A program made the translations under genes and the position numbers. From Ipomoea triloba (Eukaryota; Streptophyta; Magnoliopsida; Solanales; Convolvulaceae), in contig NC_044925.1 of the NCBI RefSeq assembly GCF_003576645.1, positions 12,916,312 through 12,980,311 of the forward strand: a stretch of DNA of 64,000 bases, written 5' to 3'. The notes below the pieces were generated by a model that saw only the letters and a list, made by a program, of their open reading frames with translations, did not search any database and was not told the origin of the DNA. This document shows positions 1 through 14,910 of the stretch, one piece after another; within the stretch, counting starts at the first letter, position 1, and every line of letters starts with the position of its first letter.

Positions 1-687
1 AATATTATTCTGTAAAAATGTAATTAATTTTTTGTATTAAGTTGTAAGTTGTAAACTATTAGTAAATTGTTAGTTTTATTTAAGTTTCAATTTTTAAATT
101 TAAGTTTTAAGTTTTAATTTTTAAATTGTTTATTTGAAAAATTTGAACTGTAAACTATAAATAGTAAATATTTTACTTTATTTAGTACTTAATTTTGCAG
201 TTTTATTTTCTTTTATTGCAATCCAATAAAATTCGTCCAAAATCCAAACCTAATAAACCCGATGGATTAGCTGTTCAAAATGCACGGATATGAGATAACC
301 TAAGATATTCAGTATCTGATCAGGTGGGCGGTTCTCAAATTCGAACCGCCCCGAACCTGTCCGATTCTCAAGCCTACTAATATTGAAACATCTTTTAAGA
401 AAAAAACAATCGTATTTCATTTATGCCACTCGTCTATGTTTAATTTTCAATACTTTAGCAATCACTATTAGCCGAATTGACAGTTGAATATTAAAAATGA
501 AAATGAACAAAAGCATAAAATTATCTTTATATGACAGCACAAGACCATTTAGACTATTGGAAATGAACAAAAAGCATAAACTAAAGCTTGCCTTATAAGA
601 CCATGACTGTATGCAAGCAGAGAAAAATACATAACAGACCATTTAGAATAGTGAGTACTACCTGGAGAGAAAATGGTACATCAGAAC
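1..687. other. AT-rich 3' flank of the histone methyltransferase gene
   Basis: No coding potential is seen. The first 230 bases are low-complexity AT-rich DNA built from variants of TTAAGTTT/TTGTAAACT. Bases 280-375 contain a GC-richer patch with the inverted pair GGGCGGTTC / GAACCGCCC. It resembles the subterminal ends of degenerate hAT-type elements, but no boundary can be drawn. The bases just below position 688 should include the 3' UTR of the minus-strand gene. No poly(A) signal was assigned. Confidence 0.5.
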
Positions 688-3600
688 TTACTCATTTGTC
701 AACTGCTTCACTTGGTCCGGATCATCACCTTCCCCGGAGGCCAAGGCCATCGGCATGGGCATTTGTGGAGGGCACATGACGTTCTTCACCACGGAGAAGT
801 AAAAATCAAAATCTGATTTCATTTTTAAGCAACTTGCTCCAATCCACTTCTCTGCTACACTCGTAGGCACACTATCCTGGCTATCGCGTTCATGTTCTTC
901 AATGGCAGGGCGAATTTCATTGTACAAGGAATTGAGTGCCAAATTGGCCTGATTTCTCATCTCCTGAATCAAATAATAACATCCATGGATAAATCCAGGA
1001 AAGTTTCAAGTAAAATTTCCATCAAGAAATAAGAATTTATATTTGGTTCTAATTTCTAATAAGTTATCACGCTTGAATATGGGGATGATTACACCCTCTT
1101 ATAAATGTCCAGGTAAAGATCTGCATATTTTTATACATGAAAGTTTAGGTCAACAGAGGCTAGCCAAGGAGAAGGCAGCACAAAGTTATTGAAATTAACA
1201 AATGCCTACCAAACGTTGACAGCTTGAATCAAACCCAAACACTTTCAAGTGAAGTGAATTGCCGTTACTTATTCAACCAATCCACATTGGTGCTAAAGTT
1301 ATGCAAAGAAAGAAATAATACTGGACACAACCTCCCTGTGTGTCCAGGAATCAAGCCAGAAAATGACAGACTATATTTGAGTTCATAAATAAATGACTTT
1401 GATATCCTACAGTGGTGAAGGGACCATAAAAAATAATTTCCAATTTTAAGTATTATAGACTATAGTGAAGCAAATCCTTGGAAACCCACCCTCTACTGTA
1501 CCATTCTTGATGAAACCTAAATCAATATGATGATATCTGTAACACCCCGGCTCGGCTATACCGTACATCCGGAGTGGTTACCGCCACACCTAGACTGAAC
1601 CCAATCAAATCCAGAAAGAGTCCACTCTAGATGCACAGGCTAAAGAAGGAAACTGTTTCACACGCTTTCTACTTGACAAAAGCTTTACGTATATATTGCA
1701 GCGGAAAGAAAGGAAGGTAGCTAGGTTAGCTACTACTATATATACAAGGATCGACCCATTGGGTCCAAAAACGTGAAAGTTTAGGTTGTTCACATCTTGT
1801 TAGCCATACTAGGCTACAAAAGATATTCACACAACAAAAAGAAGGAGTTGTTCTAAACAGTATACTTCGGAAAGGGCGGAGCAGGAGGAGCAGGAGTCAT
1901 CATCAAGCAGGATCTGCACATAGTCATCACAGTCCAACACTGCAAACACAACTTAGATGAGCTCTCAACGCTCATCGGGCTACAAGAGCCCACGCTAGAC
2001 AACATCTGATAAGAGACACGGTGAAGTGTAATTAGCGCGACGGCTAAGTAAGGATATCCATGGGTTATTCAAAACTAAATAAAGGTTTTGTAAAAATTGT
2101 TACATAGAAAACCCTATACCTTACTCATCTGCAAGATTCTACCTACAACAGTTATAAAGAGCAACTTGCATACACTATGAGCAAAATTCAATGACATCTC
2201 ATGTCATTTTTCCTTTTGACAAGGTCATTTGGTAATCATTTTCATACCCAATAATATATTATTAAACAATTAAGCATGCTAGTAAGTAGTAGAAAACATA
2301 AATCACACATCTTGCTTGTAATCACATTAGTAGAAAAACTTTTCCCTCATAATGAAATTCTCATCAGTTTTCACTTTTCAAAGAGAGAGATCACCCACAA
2401 CTTTTGGGTACTTAAAAACTTGTCACATCTTTCTTTCCCGTAGCTACAGCGTAACTACATCCACTTTTCCAAAATTCCACTTAGTTCTAGATAGAAAGTG
2501 TGAGGCCTTTGGAGTCTTTCTCCACTTTTGACCACTTGGATCGTTGAACTCGGGTTCAGTGGTCATCGCCCGGTCTAATACTGATCCCCTGGACTTATAG
2601 GAGCGTTGGAATGATTCCTAGCTAGCCTCACTAGGTTCATAAGAACGACACCTACCCGAACATAGAGTGACTATACTTAAGTGTGCACACCCCCGTAGGA
2701 GTTCTTTTCCTTCCGGGTGATATAGTACTCGGCGAATAGACTTCGCCCACAGTATGAATGATCATACACATAACTACCATACGGGATAGGCACTTTAAGC
2801 TCATCTTTATCCCGTAGGTTAACAAGGTCCTCCACGACTTTTACTAGAATTAAGGTTTGAAAACATTTTTCCACTCTGCTTGAAAATATTTTGGACATAC
2901 TTGGGTCAATCCCAATACTCGGAAATTAATTCTCCTTTTAACCCAATTCACAAATTCTCCTTTTCCTTTGCAAAACATTTGGATGATCCACTAACATCCT
3001 TTCACAAAAGTAAATCAAGTGTAACTACCCTACACTTTCAACTCCACATTTATCACATAAGTCTCATATTTGACACATACATCTCAATGCATATAATGTG
3101 TACATTTCCCAAGTTAAGAGATATAATGTACAAAGGTAATATTTGAGTCTTCAAAAAATCCACCCGGTTGCCCGTAGGCTTTCAAAACATCATAATACTC
3201 AGGATTAAAAACATCGGGGAAAAGTTTGGTCAAAAACAAGTCGAAAACGAGTCCGCGTCGCGCAGACTCGCGACTGGCCGCAGCTGCGGACGCACAGCGG
3301 ACGCGTGCGTCCGAGCCGCGTCCGCACGTTCGGCAAATGGCGCCGAAATTGGGCGCCCACGGACGCGCAGCGGACGCGCGTCCGTGCCCGCGTCCGGCCT
3401 TCCGGCCGTGACGCCGTAACTCTGGCGTCGATGGACGCGCGTCCAAGGCCGCGTCCACCCTAAAACTGCCAGAAAATTTCTGGCGCAGTCCGAAAGATTG
3501 AGCCGGTAAAAATAGTTCCCGAACTCTTTTTCACTTGAAATTTTTATGGTAGAACCCCAACTTATAGTACTTGATGTCCGTAAAAATTTTTGGTCATTTT

Positions 3601-6600
3601 GATCTACGAATAAACACAGAAAATTCCATTTTTGCCCTTGGCAGTGTGCTGTCCAGAATTTCTCTCTCTGGACCAGTTTTGGAAAAAAAATCGAAAACCA
3701 TACTTATACTACTCCGATCATTATGAAATTTTATATGCGGGTTCTACACTTATTGAACTACATACCTGAGAAAAATGGAGTCAAAATACCTTACCAATTT
3801 TTCCCAATAATTTTCGGAAGTCACTGCCAGAGACTAGCTTAATTTTATTTCACTATTTTCACAGTATAGGCATATATGGACCTAATACAACATATACATG
3901 CATAAACTAGCTATCAATTATCTAGTTTCAAATAACCTCAACCAAATAAAGGGATTCCTTACCTCGATGGAAGATTTTAAAGAAAACCGTAGGAGTTGTT
4001 GTTTTCCTTCGTTTGAGTCCAAAGATCCTAAAATATCGCCATAACAACAACATATTCATGCACCTTTAGTTTACACTTAAATTCTAAGAAGGTTTTAACC
4101 AAACAAAGTCTAAAATCTTACCTACACTTAGACACTTGAGTTGGAGAAAGGCTTAGGAGTTCTTGATCATAATGGAAGACTAAGCCAAATTTCTTCCTTC
4201 TTCTTCTTGGTGTAATTTCGAAAATGGGATGGAGGGGATGAGAGAGATGATGATGTGAGTTTTGGCTTGAAGACTAAGTAATCAAGTGCAATTGCACCAT
4301 ACCTCATTAATGCTAGCATTAAATGATCCAATCTTAGGCTAGATTTGGTTGCCACTTGTCAATACCCTATGGAGTCCTTAAGAAGATCACAACTTAATTG
4401 GCCAGTTTATGGTTAAATCAGATGAAAGCTCGGAGGATTATTACTTAATTCGGGAAAATTCTAACACCAAAATTATCCTAAAAATAATCCCGTCGCTAAT
4501 CACTCAAATTGGGAATTTTTCGGTATCTCGCGAAATATAGGTACAAGGTTCGTAACAATTTTACCCCTTACAGTCCGCTTAAAATTTTACTTGAACTAAC
4601 TAGAAGTTCAGGCTTAATCGTATCATACTTAATAATCCAATTCCTAGGAAAATTCGAACTGAATATACATCCCTAAGAATTTTACGTTTCGTGACCGGTA
4701 CGTAGATCGCAGCTTATTAATGACTAGTAAAAAAAAAATTCTTTCGATCACCGAGAGACCTTCTCATAAATGTCATAGCTTAAAAATATATATTCTCGAA
4801 CCTTAACTTTGTCGGAAAAACCGAGGGGTTACAATATCAGAGTTAATTAGAGTCTAAGTTTTTTACGCGATTGGTGTCAGGTGAAGAGGAAACAACAAAA
4901 AGTGGAAAGATCATCCTCAATCTATGATTTCTTCAAAGATAACCAAAACTACCACCAACACTGAATGAATGAAGTCATGATAGAGAACTGATATTTCCAT
5001 ACATAAAATAAAAATAAAAATAAAAAAGGACAATTCTTCTCTGTCGTGAGTAGATGTGTAAGCAATTAATCATGGTAAAATTACATGCAAACACAAATTT
5101 TCTATTTATTTTATTTTCTTTTAAATTTATTTCAATTTCAATTTTAAGTGGTTCAATCATCAATGTACAAAATTAATTTTCAATAAAAATTTAATTATTT
5201 TCAAATTTGTACTATTTTAGATTTTTTAATGGGATAAGGGTTAAATAAGCCTACGAACTAAACTGAGAGAAAAAAAATAAACTCAAAAAAAAAAAAAAAA
5301 CAAACAAACAAACTCAGCAAAACAGTGAATTTGAGATAAGATTGAATCCAATCAATTAGCTAGTCTAACCCAAGGCCTTATAAAGGCATATATTTCTCTA
5401 TTTTTTAATGTGGGATTCTTCTTAACAGCAATGAAATGGAGCAATTGGCCAATGAAATACATAAGTTTTTCATAATAGAATAGTTGTCAAAAATAATTAG
5501 TGCATACCTCATACTTCATAATTTCTTCCTGTGCATCCTTCGATGGAAACAATTTAGCAACATTTTCTGCAGTTACTTGCTTTCGTACAGAAGACTTGGC
5601 CCTTTGCTTGGGGGAATTTTGGACTTTCTTCTTTGACAAACCAGGTCCAGCATTGTAGTTCCGACCAGAATTATAATTTCGGATGCGAGGTATTAATGAG
5701 TTCTGTTTGTGAAAGCCAGCTTGCAAATCATTAGGATATATTTCCTTACACTCGTTCACCTCAGCATTCAATACTTCAGCATCCACTGGACCTGAATAAT
5801 GTGCCTCCAAGGAAATAGTTGATTCCAAACTATGTTCAGAACCCACCATAACACTCATCATTGCAGGGTAGACATTTCTCCCACTGTCCATTGGTTCAGG
5901 TTCAGAATGACTTTGCATTCCGGCTTGGTTCGCAAGAGTTTCATCCTCTCCAGAGTCATAGAGGGGAATTTTATCGACTTCATATCTGCACAAAGACAGT
6001 GGCATCCCAAAGTTTAAGAACACAAATTATGAAGCAATATGGTTGTACAAACAACTCACAGAGACTTGGATTCCCAGACACATGCCTACCAAACTATAAT
6101 AAATTTATTCATGCACTTAAACTATAATCTTAAATTTGTTCAAAGGTTTAGGCAAAATGGCTCTAATATATAAATCAGCTATCCTCTTCAAGTGTTGAAC
6201 CTACTTTAATACTGCTTCCTGCTACTATATAGCCAGCTTGGAATGAATTTCCCCAGGAGCAATGGAGAATAGAAGAGTTTTCATGCTCTTTCCTAGAGAA
6301 AAAATAGTAATGTTCTAGAACAATTCAAAACAAAAAAAGAGAAGGATTAAAGGACAAAAAATTTCATAACCCATTTTGCAAAGGGCCTCACCAGAATTGC
6401 ATGTGTTAAGTGTTATCATTGGCTAAGGCAATAGGTCCCATGTCAAAAGTAAGGGAAGGAAAGAGTAATGACTTTTATTAGTACTAAAGGATTTGAATTC
6501 CATAGTAAGGTAATAAAAGTAGGCAAACAAACATGGTAATGGGTAAAGCCCTTAACCAAACACTACCTAAGATTGACAAAACTTCTGCAATTTCTAAACA

Positions 6601-9600
6601 GAGAACAGGTCTCATTGTCTCAATAGAAGTATATATCACATCCCATACAGTGTCTTGCCTTATTTCTTTCATCATATTCATGGCTGGAAATGCTTCACCC
6701 ACGATCTAGGAAACTAATACATATGCTGATATGCAGGCAAGTCGGTCATGCATAAGGCCACCCTAACGTAAGGTCAGGAGGTCGATCCCCAACCAGTGAA
6801 ATTCCGGGTGGAATATTTTATGTTGCATTTAGTAACTGGGAAAATTGGAAAATAGAAGAAGTGCTTTTTGCACTGTTTTTCATTTTTTCCATTGGAAAAC
6901 AATTTTCCATTTTTCCAACATAACAAAAGAATTTGAAAAATACAATAATCACCATTATCATTATACATAGACTTCCACTTCACATATATATCTACTCCTA
7001 CCACCTACATACCTACCCGCCCACCTACCTCACTATCACCCCTATCTACTTAACCTTTGCACCACCATCATTACCCATACCATCTATTTACCCACCAATA
7101 CAACTACATTCACTATAACCTTCTCTTACTTTGCATAATGAGAAGAAACATATCCTGTCTTCTATGAATCTCTTTTCTGATGTTTTACAGCCTTTGCCAC
7201 CTCATACACAAAACCATCATGTATCCATACAGGTTAAAAATTGGAGCGATAACCAAAATTGAAAGACAACTTTATGTAGAACAATGAAGACAACTAGAAT
7301 TACCTGTCATCTCCCTCTTCCCACAAATGGTTCTGCTCCTGTATAACGATAAGTCAATAATAGGAAAAGTAAAGACTAAGCTCAAAGAAGCATATTTTTC
7401 AAATTTTGGAAAATGATTCTACTTTATATTATTATTGGTATTCACCTGGAAACCATGAGACTTTGCACCCAGAAATATAGAGCAGTTTGGAGCTCCACAA
7501 AGACATCGAACAGTAGCACCCCCATACCATTCAAAGTTGTAGTTATATGTGAGCTCAGTTCCTATGGAAATATCTTGCTTGGCAAATATACCAACCCTTG
7601 TTTCTCCTAATACTGTCCATTTCCTTGTTTCACAATTTGGTAGGCTGGTAAGTTCCAAAAACAAAAGACATCTTTCAGTGCCATATGATTTGGAACAATC
7701 AACTGATACACAATGTAATTTAGGGACATATATTTAATTTTAAATGATTTTGAGAATTGACTGATCTTACCAGGAATGATTAATAAATCTTGCCAAGCTT
7801 CCCTTCCTTGTAGCATCGATGAAATAATTTGCATTTAAAGAGATTATATATGCATCCTTAAGGCCTACATCAATAAACACAGACTGTTTTTGTATTCTTC
7901 ATAATTAATTTGTTGACTAGGATTTCAAAATCTCAAAATGTTGAAAAACTACCCTTAATTTCATAAGTTTGGGACCTCCGCCTTGCTTCATCTGATGATA
8001 TTACTTCTCCACAGTACTCAATGATAAATTGTCCAGCCTAATTATATGAAAAGAAAGGAAACTTAATTGACAAGAGGTCATTCACTGAAAGAAAATATGC
8101 AAGATGAGTAATGATAAGAGAGATGATATAAAACTACTCCATAAAGTAATTATCTCCATGCCATATTGCCATGGCCATGTTAATAGTGACTACAGACAAT
8201 ATGCATATTCTTTGACACATAAGCTTTTACATTACAAGATAAACCACTTCTAATCTGCACACACACACACAATTTTAGAAAGTATTACCACTGGTTTGTA
8301 AGTAATGCATCTACCACTCAATCTCACAATCAAGTTGTAAATACATGTTAATGAATTTAACTACAAGTAGGAGTACAATGTAATAGAAGATGCTTGAGAA
8401 TAGAGCTAGAGGTAGTGGAAAATGCGCAATATTGACAGATTATGTTTCTTCTTCTTCTTTTTTGGTTTCCTTTTTAATTCTTTTTTCTAGTTATTGTCTT
8501 GTTCCTTTTTTACTTTAATTTTCGGAAAATCATTACAAGTCCAAAAATATCCAATTTAAATCATATTATCATGAAAAGGATATTGTTGCAACCCACAGGC
8601 CACATCAGTAAGGTTGTAAATACACAGTAAGTTACCAATGAAGAGAGCACAATGTAATACTTAGATACATAAATTAAAATATAACTTCTCCCTATATTTA
8701 CCAAAGTACACAAAGAATTCCATTTTTTAACCCTAACATGCACAATAAATGGTTGGAAAAAAAAAAAAAAAAAAAAAAAATTATGGCTTCAAGCACATTA
8801 CCTTTATAATCTCATCAGCTCGAAGGCCCCACCCACGGCCTTCAGTTCTGAACAACTTTGTTTTAGCATATTCAGATTTCTGGAATCTCTGAAAATAATA
8901 AATACTAGCAATTCTAAATAAAATGCCTCCAATCCATTGTATGCATAATTTCAGAGGCATTATTAACAAGAAATCTTAAATTAACAAATCACTCATATAT
9001 AACCTAATGACAATCCAAAATATCGAGATAGACTTGGTAATTCCAGTCTCCAGACACCAGGAATGGCTTGTAACATCTAGGACATAAACAGGGACATTTG
9101 AAAATTTGAACATTTAGTATCAAATTAGACCAGATAGCATGTTGTTCCTTGGTTCTCAGTCACATATAGCTTTGGCAACATTCAGCATTTCAAAAAATGT
9201 ATCTCCTATTCAACACCTAAACTACATGTCTAATTGTCAACTAATGGCTACATTTCAAGATGATTAATTCATTCATCTGAAGCATATCACTAACTCTCCT
9301 CAACAGGCTTCTTTTAGACTGCTTTACCTCCAAAATGTTCTTTACTGTAATTTTTATGTAATACAGAAAAAGCTAGGCATCAAGCTGGTGTTTGTATATA
9401 CAGTTAGAGCAATAAAAAGCTTTAAACTCCATAAAGCTCATATATACCAAATTACACTCTTTTTTACACAAGTGACTCAAACATGATAATTTTAGTCTAT
9501 AAACAGATATTGCAATCTCTCCTTTTTATGTGTAATCTTCACTGAGTTGTATAATTCCGAGACCAGTTGACATAGTTGATCCACTACCCAATCATTAAAT

Positions 9601-12600
9601 GCTCCTCTAAGCATGATCTTCAAATGACCCTAGCCTCGATCGGATGGAATTGTTTAGGTATTCTCACATGCCTCATGTTTATAGTACATAAAACCAAAAG
9701 AAGAAAACCTTTGGTCATTGCAAGATTTTCATCATGTGAATGCTGATGATTAATTTATTCAACAATAATAATGCCTAGTGGCACCAGCATTAATCTTCCA
9801 GATTACAAAATCAATATTTCAAGACAGATTCCTATGTCTAATATGATTTCCCAAAACTTGAGCAAAGAATAAAAGAGAACAATAAATATGAATATGAATA
9901 AGAGATAAGAGAATGCTTAAATGTAAGATTAAAGATTTATCCAGTGATTACAAAAGACTAAAGCCTATATATTTATAGGCTAAGAGGGGTACCTATAGAG
10001 GCCTGATTCAAGATTATTCACTTTACATGTTTATTACCATATTATGACACTTCAGCTAATCTTTGGTATCTTTTAAGTTTATAGCATGAAAAATTTTAAG
10101 CTGCACTACCCATAGACATGGATAACAAATGCTCATGCTCTGAACAAGAATTTACTCTACTTTCCTTAGTGTCAAGGATACAGCAATCAAGAGTTTAGTT
10201 ATGCAGACACAAGCAAAAAGAGAGGCTTGCATAAAGCTTTTAGAAACTCCTTAACCTGATTCTTGCAATAATTGCCAGAAGGGCAGTATCCAGGTGTGCA
10301 TTCAGTGCTGGTTAATAAATTCAAGCACCTTTCTCCACATGCACTTTCAGGATCACTGGTTTCATACTTGCATTCACAAATAGCAATGTCCTCATCTTTA
10401 AGTTTTTTAGCTCTGTAAAATATCAGAAGAACCTGAATTAAAATCATATTCCATAGCAAAGCCAGTTTAATCGTATGAACAGTGACTAAGTTTGGCATGT
10501 CGTAACTGCATCAGGTAAATTACAAAACAGACCAACAATGTAAGAGTTGAAGGAAAAGTTTCACCATTTGGTAGCAACCGAGAAACTCACGCAAGAATGA
10601 ATGAAAGGTAATTGTTGAATTACAACTTGCTATGCAGAAATTTGTACCCCAAGAATGAAAGGACAAAGCAGTGGTCTTGGATTCTAAGCTAAACCTAACA
10701 TGTATCTCTTACTGTATCATTATAACAATGCAGTGCTATCAAATATCAACAATCAGTGTACTCACCAAAGTGAATAAGACAAATAAGAAATAAGGAATAC
10801 AGTTCACATCAGATAAAGCTACATATTAAAGGAGATACCAGATCAGTGAATGGCTAATAAATACTCTTCTAGCCCATCCACTTTAAGTAAAATAGGTAAT
10901 AGAATATTCTACAGAAGTCAAATATTTTACAGGTTATGGTATTCAGTTGACTGAAATGCATGCAAAGAACTTTCTGGGAAAACTTATTTTTATGCCATAG
11001 GTCATAGCATAAAATATTTTAACAATTACAAGTCAAGTAAAGAAATTTATGCATCTTTCTCCATTTTCTTCTAGCAAAAATATGCTTACTATTATAAAAC
11101 TATCATTTGACCCTAATCCCATTTGATTCCTATATTTTATCCATAGCAGTAGCCTAGAAGACATCCAAAGCCTAATCTCATTCAGCATCTTCTTCATCAC
11201 GGTATTCTAGGTATTCTTTCCAGTCTCCACAGCAATATTCACCTTCCCTAAGAAAATCCTATCTTTGTAAAGAGCAAGCAGCATTAAATGCATATTTTGT
11301 GGCTACAAGCACAAGTGACCTGCTTTTCATCTGCTTCTGCCAGCATGTCCTTTTGCTTGCTTCCAAGATGTTCATAAGTTCATTATTTTTTTTTTCTAGC
11401 CAATTACGCAATTACCCAATAGTTGAATAGTCAGTACATCCATTTTTACCTTTTAAGTTTTTTTTTTTCTCTTTTTTTCCTTGTTTTTGGTCAAGCAAAC
11501 TTCTTTGATTTCAATTGCTCCAAACAGTTCTACAGAAGTTATTGATAGAAGGAGATAAAGTAGAGAGATCAATTGATTAAACACAATGGAAAAAAGGTAG
11601 AGAACAAAGACTTCTTGCATATGAGGGTGTTTAATCATTTAATAGATGTAACATTTGTTTTTCTATTGGATTTTTCCCTTACGTGAACAATTGGAATGCA
11701 AATGAAAGAATTTTAATAACAATCACTAGAAAACCTTTTACAATCATAGAAGCTATTCCCAGCAAAATTTTATCATTAGTTTTTCTTTTTTCTTTTCCTT
11801 TAGAAAGTGATCGATGCCATTAACTCAATTTAAAAAATAATGGAATGAGAAAACCAAGGAAATACTATGCGGTGCATTATCTTACCCCAAGATATGCGTA
11901 AGCCATAATACATATAAAGATTTTGACTGAGAAGTTTGATCCATATATGAGGATGTAAACAACATAGAGAAATGAAGTAGATACACTACACTACTACAGC
12001 AGCAGAAGTTTCAAAGATGTGAAAGAAAATAAGCAACATGGATATAGCAATAGTGTGCTTATGGCATGCCTTACATATAATACAGTGGATTATGTCACCT
12101 GAAATTGAGTAATGCAACCCTAAAATCTCTTATTAATTGCACAAGGTAGCAGGTTTAGAATTTGAGCTCAAGCTTAATTGTTAGAACTTAGAAGCATGGG
12201 TATTTTCCTGGTTTGTCAAGCAATTAGCAATTTTTTCTATTTTTCCTGTAGCACTTCAGAGTCACACAATGAGTAATCGCCCAAACGTTCAGATAATAAT
12301 CATAATATTTCTGAACTTTAAAATGACAACAAACCTAGGAACTCCTTTTTGTTGATTTAACATTCCCCTTGGTACCTTTTAATAAGATTAAAGATTCTTA
12401 ACTTTTTTAATTGACATTAACCTCTGCAACTTACTCAATGCCCAACTGCTGAAGTTGGTTTCTTTTGAAGTGAGGTTCACCTATGAGAATAGGGGTACAA
12501 GTCATAAGTTCCATTATAAGAAAGACTTCCTATTATCCTATAGGGTATTGGCACGTTTTCATATACGCCTATCAGTTGTTTCTCCCCACCCCATTGCCCC

Positions 12601-14868
12601 AACTAGTAATTTGCAAATACAGAATTTGTATAACAAGATGGAATTTAAAGAAAAATGTCAGTAGACTCAGTACTTTCAGTTTATTAATTAGCAATACCTT
12701 CCCTATAATTTGGTAGTACATCAAACAACAGAATTCTGCAAACAAACTGTTTTTAACTGTTTCATGTCATGATGCAGCATGCCGGAATGGGCACAGGTCC
12801 TTTGAAATCCTCATATCTTCTATTTTGATATGACAATTTAAAGAGTAGACTAATGAATCACCTAAATTGTCTCCAAAGCATTAAAATTGAATCATTCAAT
12901 TAATTCTTCTTTATTAATGTTGAAAAATCAAGTAATTGAGATTTCCTGTTACAAATCCTCTCTACAGTGATATTCCAAATTGAAGAATACAAGAATGAGT
13001 TTCCTTAGTATAAATCACAAACAAGTTAGAAAAGAAAAGAAAAAAAAAATCAAAGAAATTTTTAGAATTCGAAGCACATCTCATCAAAATTATAAGCTGG
13101 AAATTAAAATATAGCCACATAATAAATTCCTTGTTAGACATTGCAGTGAAGAAAATGTATCAACAGGTAACATACAGATGTGCTTACTTTCGGCCTAAGA
13201 AATCATTTTGATTGATATGTATAAATGGTGGTACTCCGTCAGGAAGTTTGACCTTCAAGGAAAAGAAACTATCAACTTGTCATTTAAGGCATTTAGAATA
13301 ATAAGATGCTACTTTTTTTTTAAATCATAAATAAGTAAAGGGATAATTTTACTAGGGCATCCTAAGATTTAATCCAGTAACACCTAGACAACCTCTTATT
13401 TTTAGAAATTACACTCAAAACCCTTGTCAACAGTGAAAAGAGGGATATTCCTAGTCTGTCCTTAGAAAGATATGTAACAAAACTTGTAATGGAAATGCGA
13501 TGTGTATAGTGGAAAATGAACCTGTAATGAAATGATAAAAGCTCAGGGTCCAGAAGTAATTTTTTAAACAAAAAGAGGGTCCAGGTGTTAATGGTCTAAA
13601 CCTCAAGGGAATCCAAGTGAAATAATCCAATAAATAAATGAAACAGAGCTGCAACATATAGAGGTTGAGAATCATTAATAATTCCAATGAAAATATATTC
13701 CATTATCTGAAGGTTTAGAATATAATGCAATAATGTATAATAAACATACATGAAAAAAAAAAAAAAAGATTTTTAAGTTTTAACACAGTAACACCAGCAA
13801 CCAGACAAAATCAATTGGTGAAAACAGAATAATACAAACACAGAGAATTTTCATCTGATGAGCCTTTTAAGCAATTCCTTCGGTGTTTTAAATTACAAAC
13901 CTGACCCTTTATTCTAGGGACATGAATGAATTTTATACAACATAGCCAACATCCATAAGGGTACTTGAGGGTATTATTCAAGGAATTTAGACCACTATCA
14001 CAATGTATTATTCAAGGGTACTAGGCAGTAGGCACAAAGATAGCCAGCACCTATATGGTCTCTACCTAGACCATATCTCTATGCTTGCCACAAATCACTT
14101 AAGAAAGGGTTAGCTACAGTTCTCTTCCAACATTTACCTGTAGACATGCTAATCATCAACTTTTTTTTTTAAATTGAGAAGTGCAACAAAAAAAAAAAAA
14201 TCCCAGAAACCATATCACTTTAAAGTCCGAAGCCAACTAGCCAGGCAATACTTCACAAGGCAACATGAAGTGGAAAAATCAAATTTTATGATTCAAAAAT
14301 AATATGTAAATGATTTGTTCTGCTGGTAGATCAACTAATTGGAAGAGTTTCTCTTTTTAATTCCTTGGCCTTACCTTTTTATTAAATTTCAACCCAAGAT
14401 CCATTGCTTCCTCTAAATTTCATTTCAAGATCAATATCGAATTGACTAGCAACAAAGTATCATTCATTTGTTAATTGTTTCTTCTTCACAACAAGGTGTT
14501 TCATTGCTTCTCTAACGGCTTGGGGACACTTTGTACAAGATTTTACAATATGGTACCCACCAATGAGATGCAATTTGTGTCCAAGACAAGTATATCTCCT
14601 TTGGTGATATGGCCACAACAATTACATTGAACAAGAGTATTGTCATTTGCCACACTTCATGTTCCATGCTCTCAACCAAGGTCTTGGTTTTAGTTTGAGA
14701 AATTGACATATTATCTAAAGATTTCAAATATTAACTGATTTAATTAAATTAAATTTAAAAATAAAATATTACAAAATAGGCCATGGACAGAGAGTCCAAA
14801 ATTGAGAGAACAAGTCTCTCAATGGACAAAGAGACAACTTTGCATCTATGTCTATTGGCAGTCAATGT

Positions 14869-14910
<42 letters not shown>

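Noticed and set aside
3114..3458. Arg/Ala-rich 114-aa ORF on the minus strand and overlapping plus ORFs
   Set aside because: These are a by-product of the GC-rich repeat island in the solo LTR, open in several frames with no family resemblance.
6740..6815. Possible SINE or tRNA-like sequence (AGGAGGTCGATCCCC B-box-like) in an ASHH1 intron
   Set aside because: No convincing A-box at the right distance, no tail and no target duplication.
13362..13687. Overlapping minus-strand ORFs in intron 1 of the ASHH1-like gene
   Set aside because: Phe/Leu/Ser-rich chance frames in AT-rich intron sequence, not bounded by splice sites in phase.
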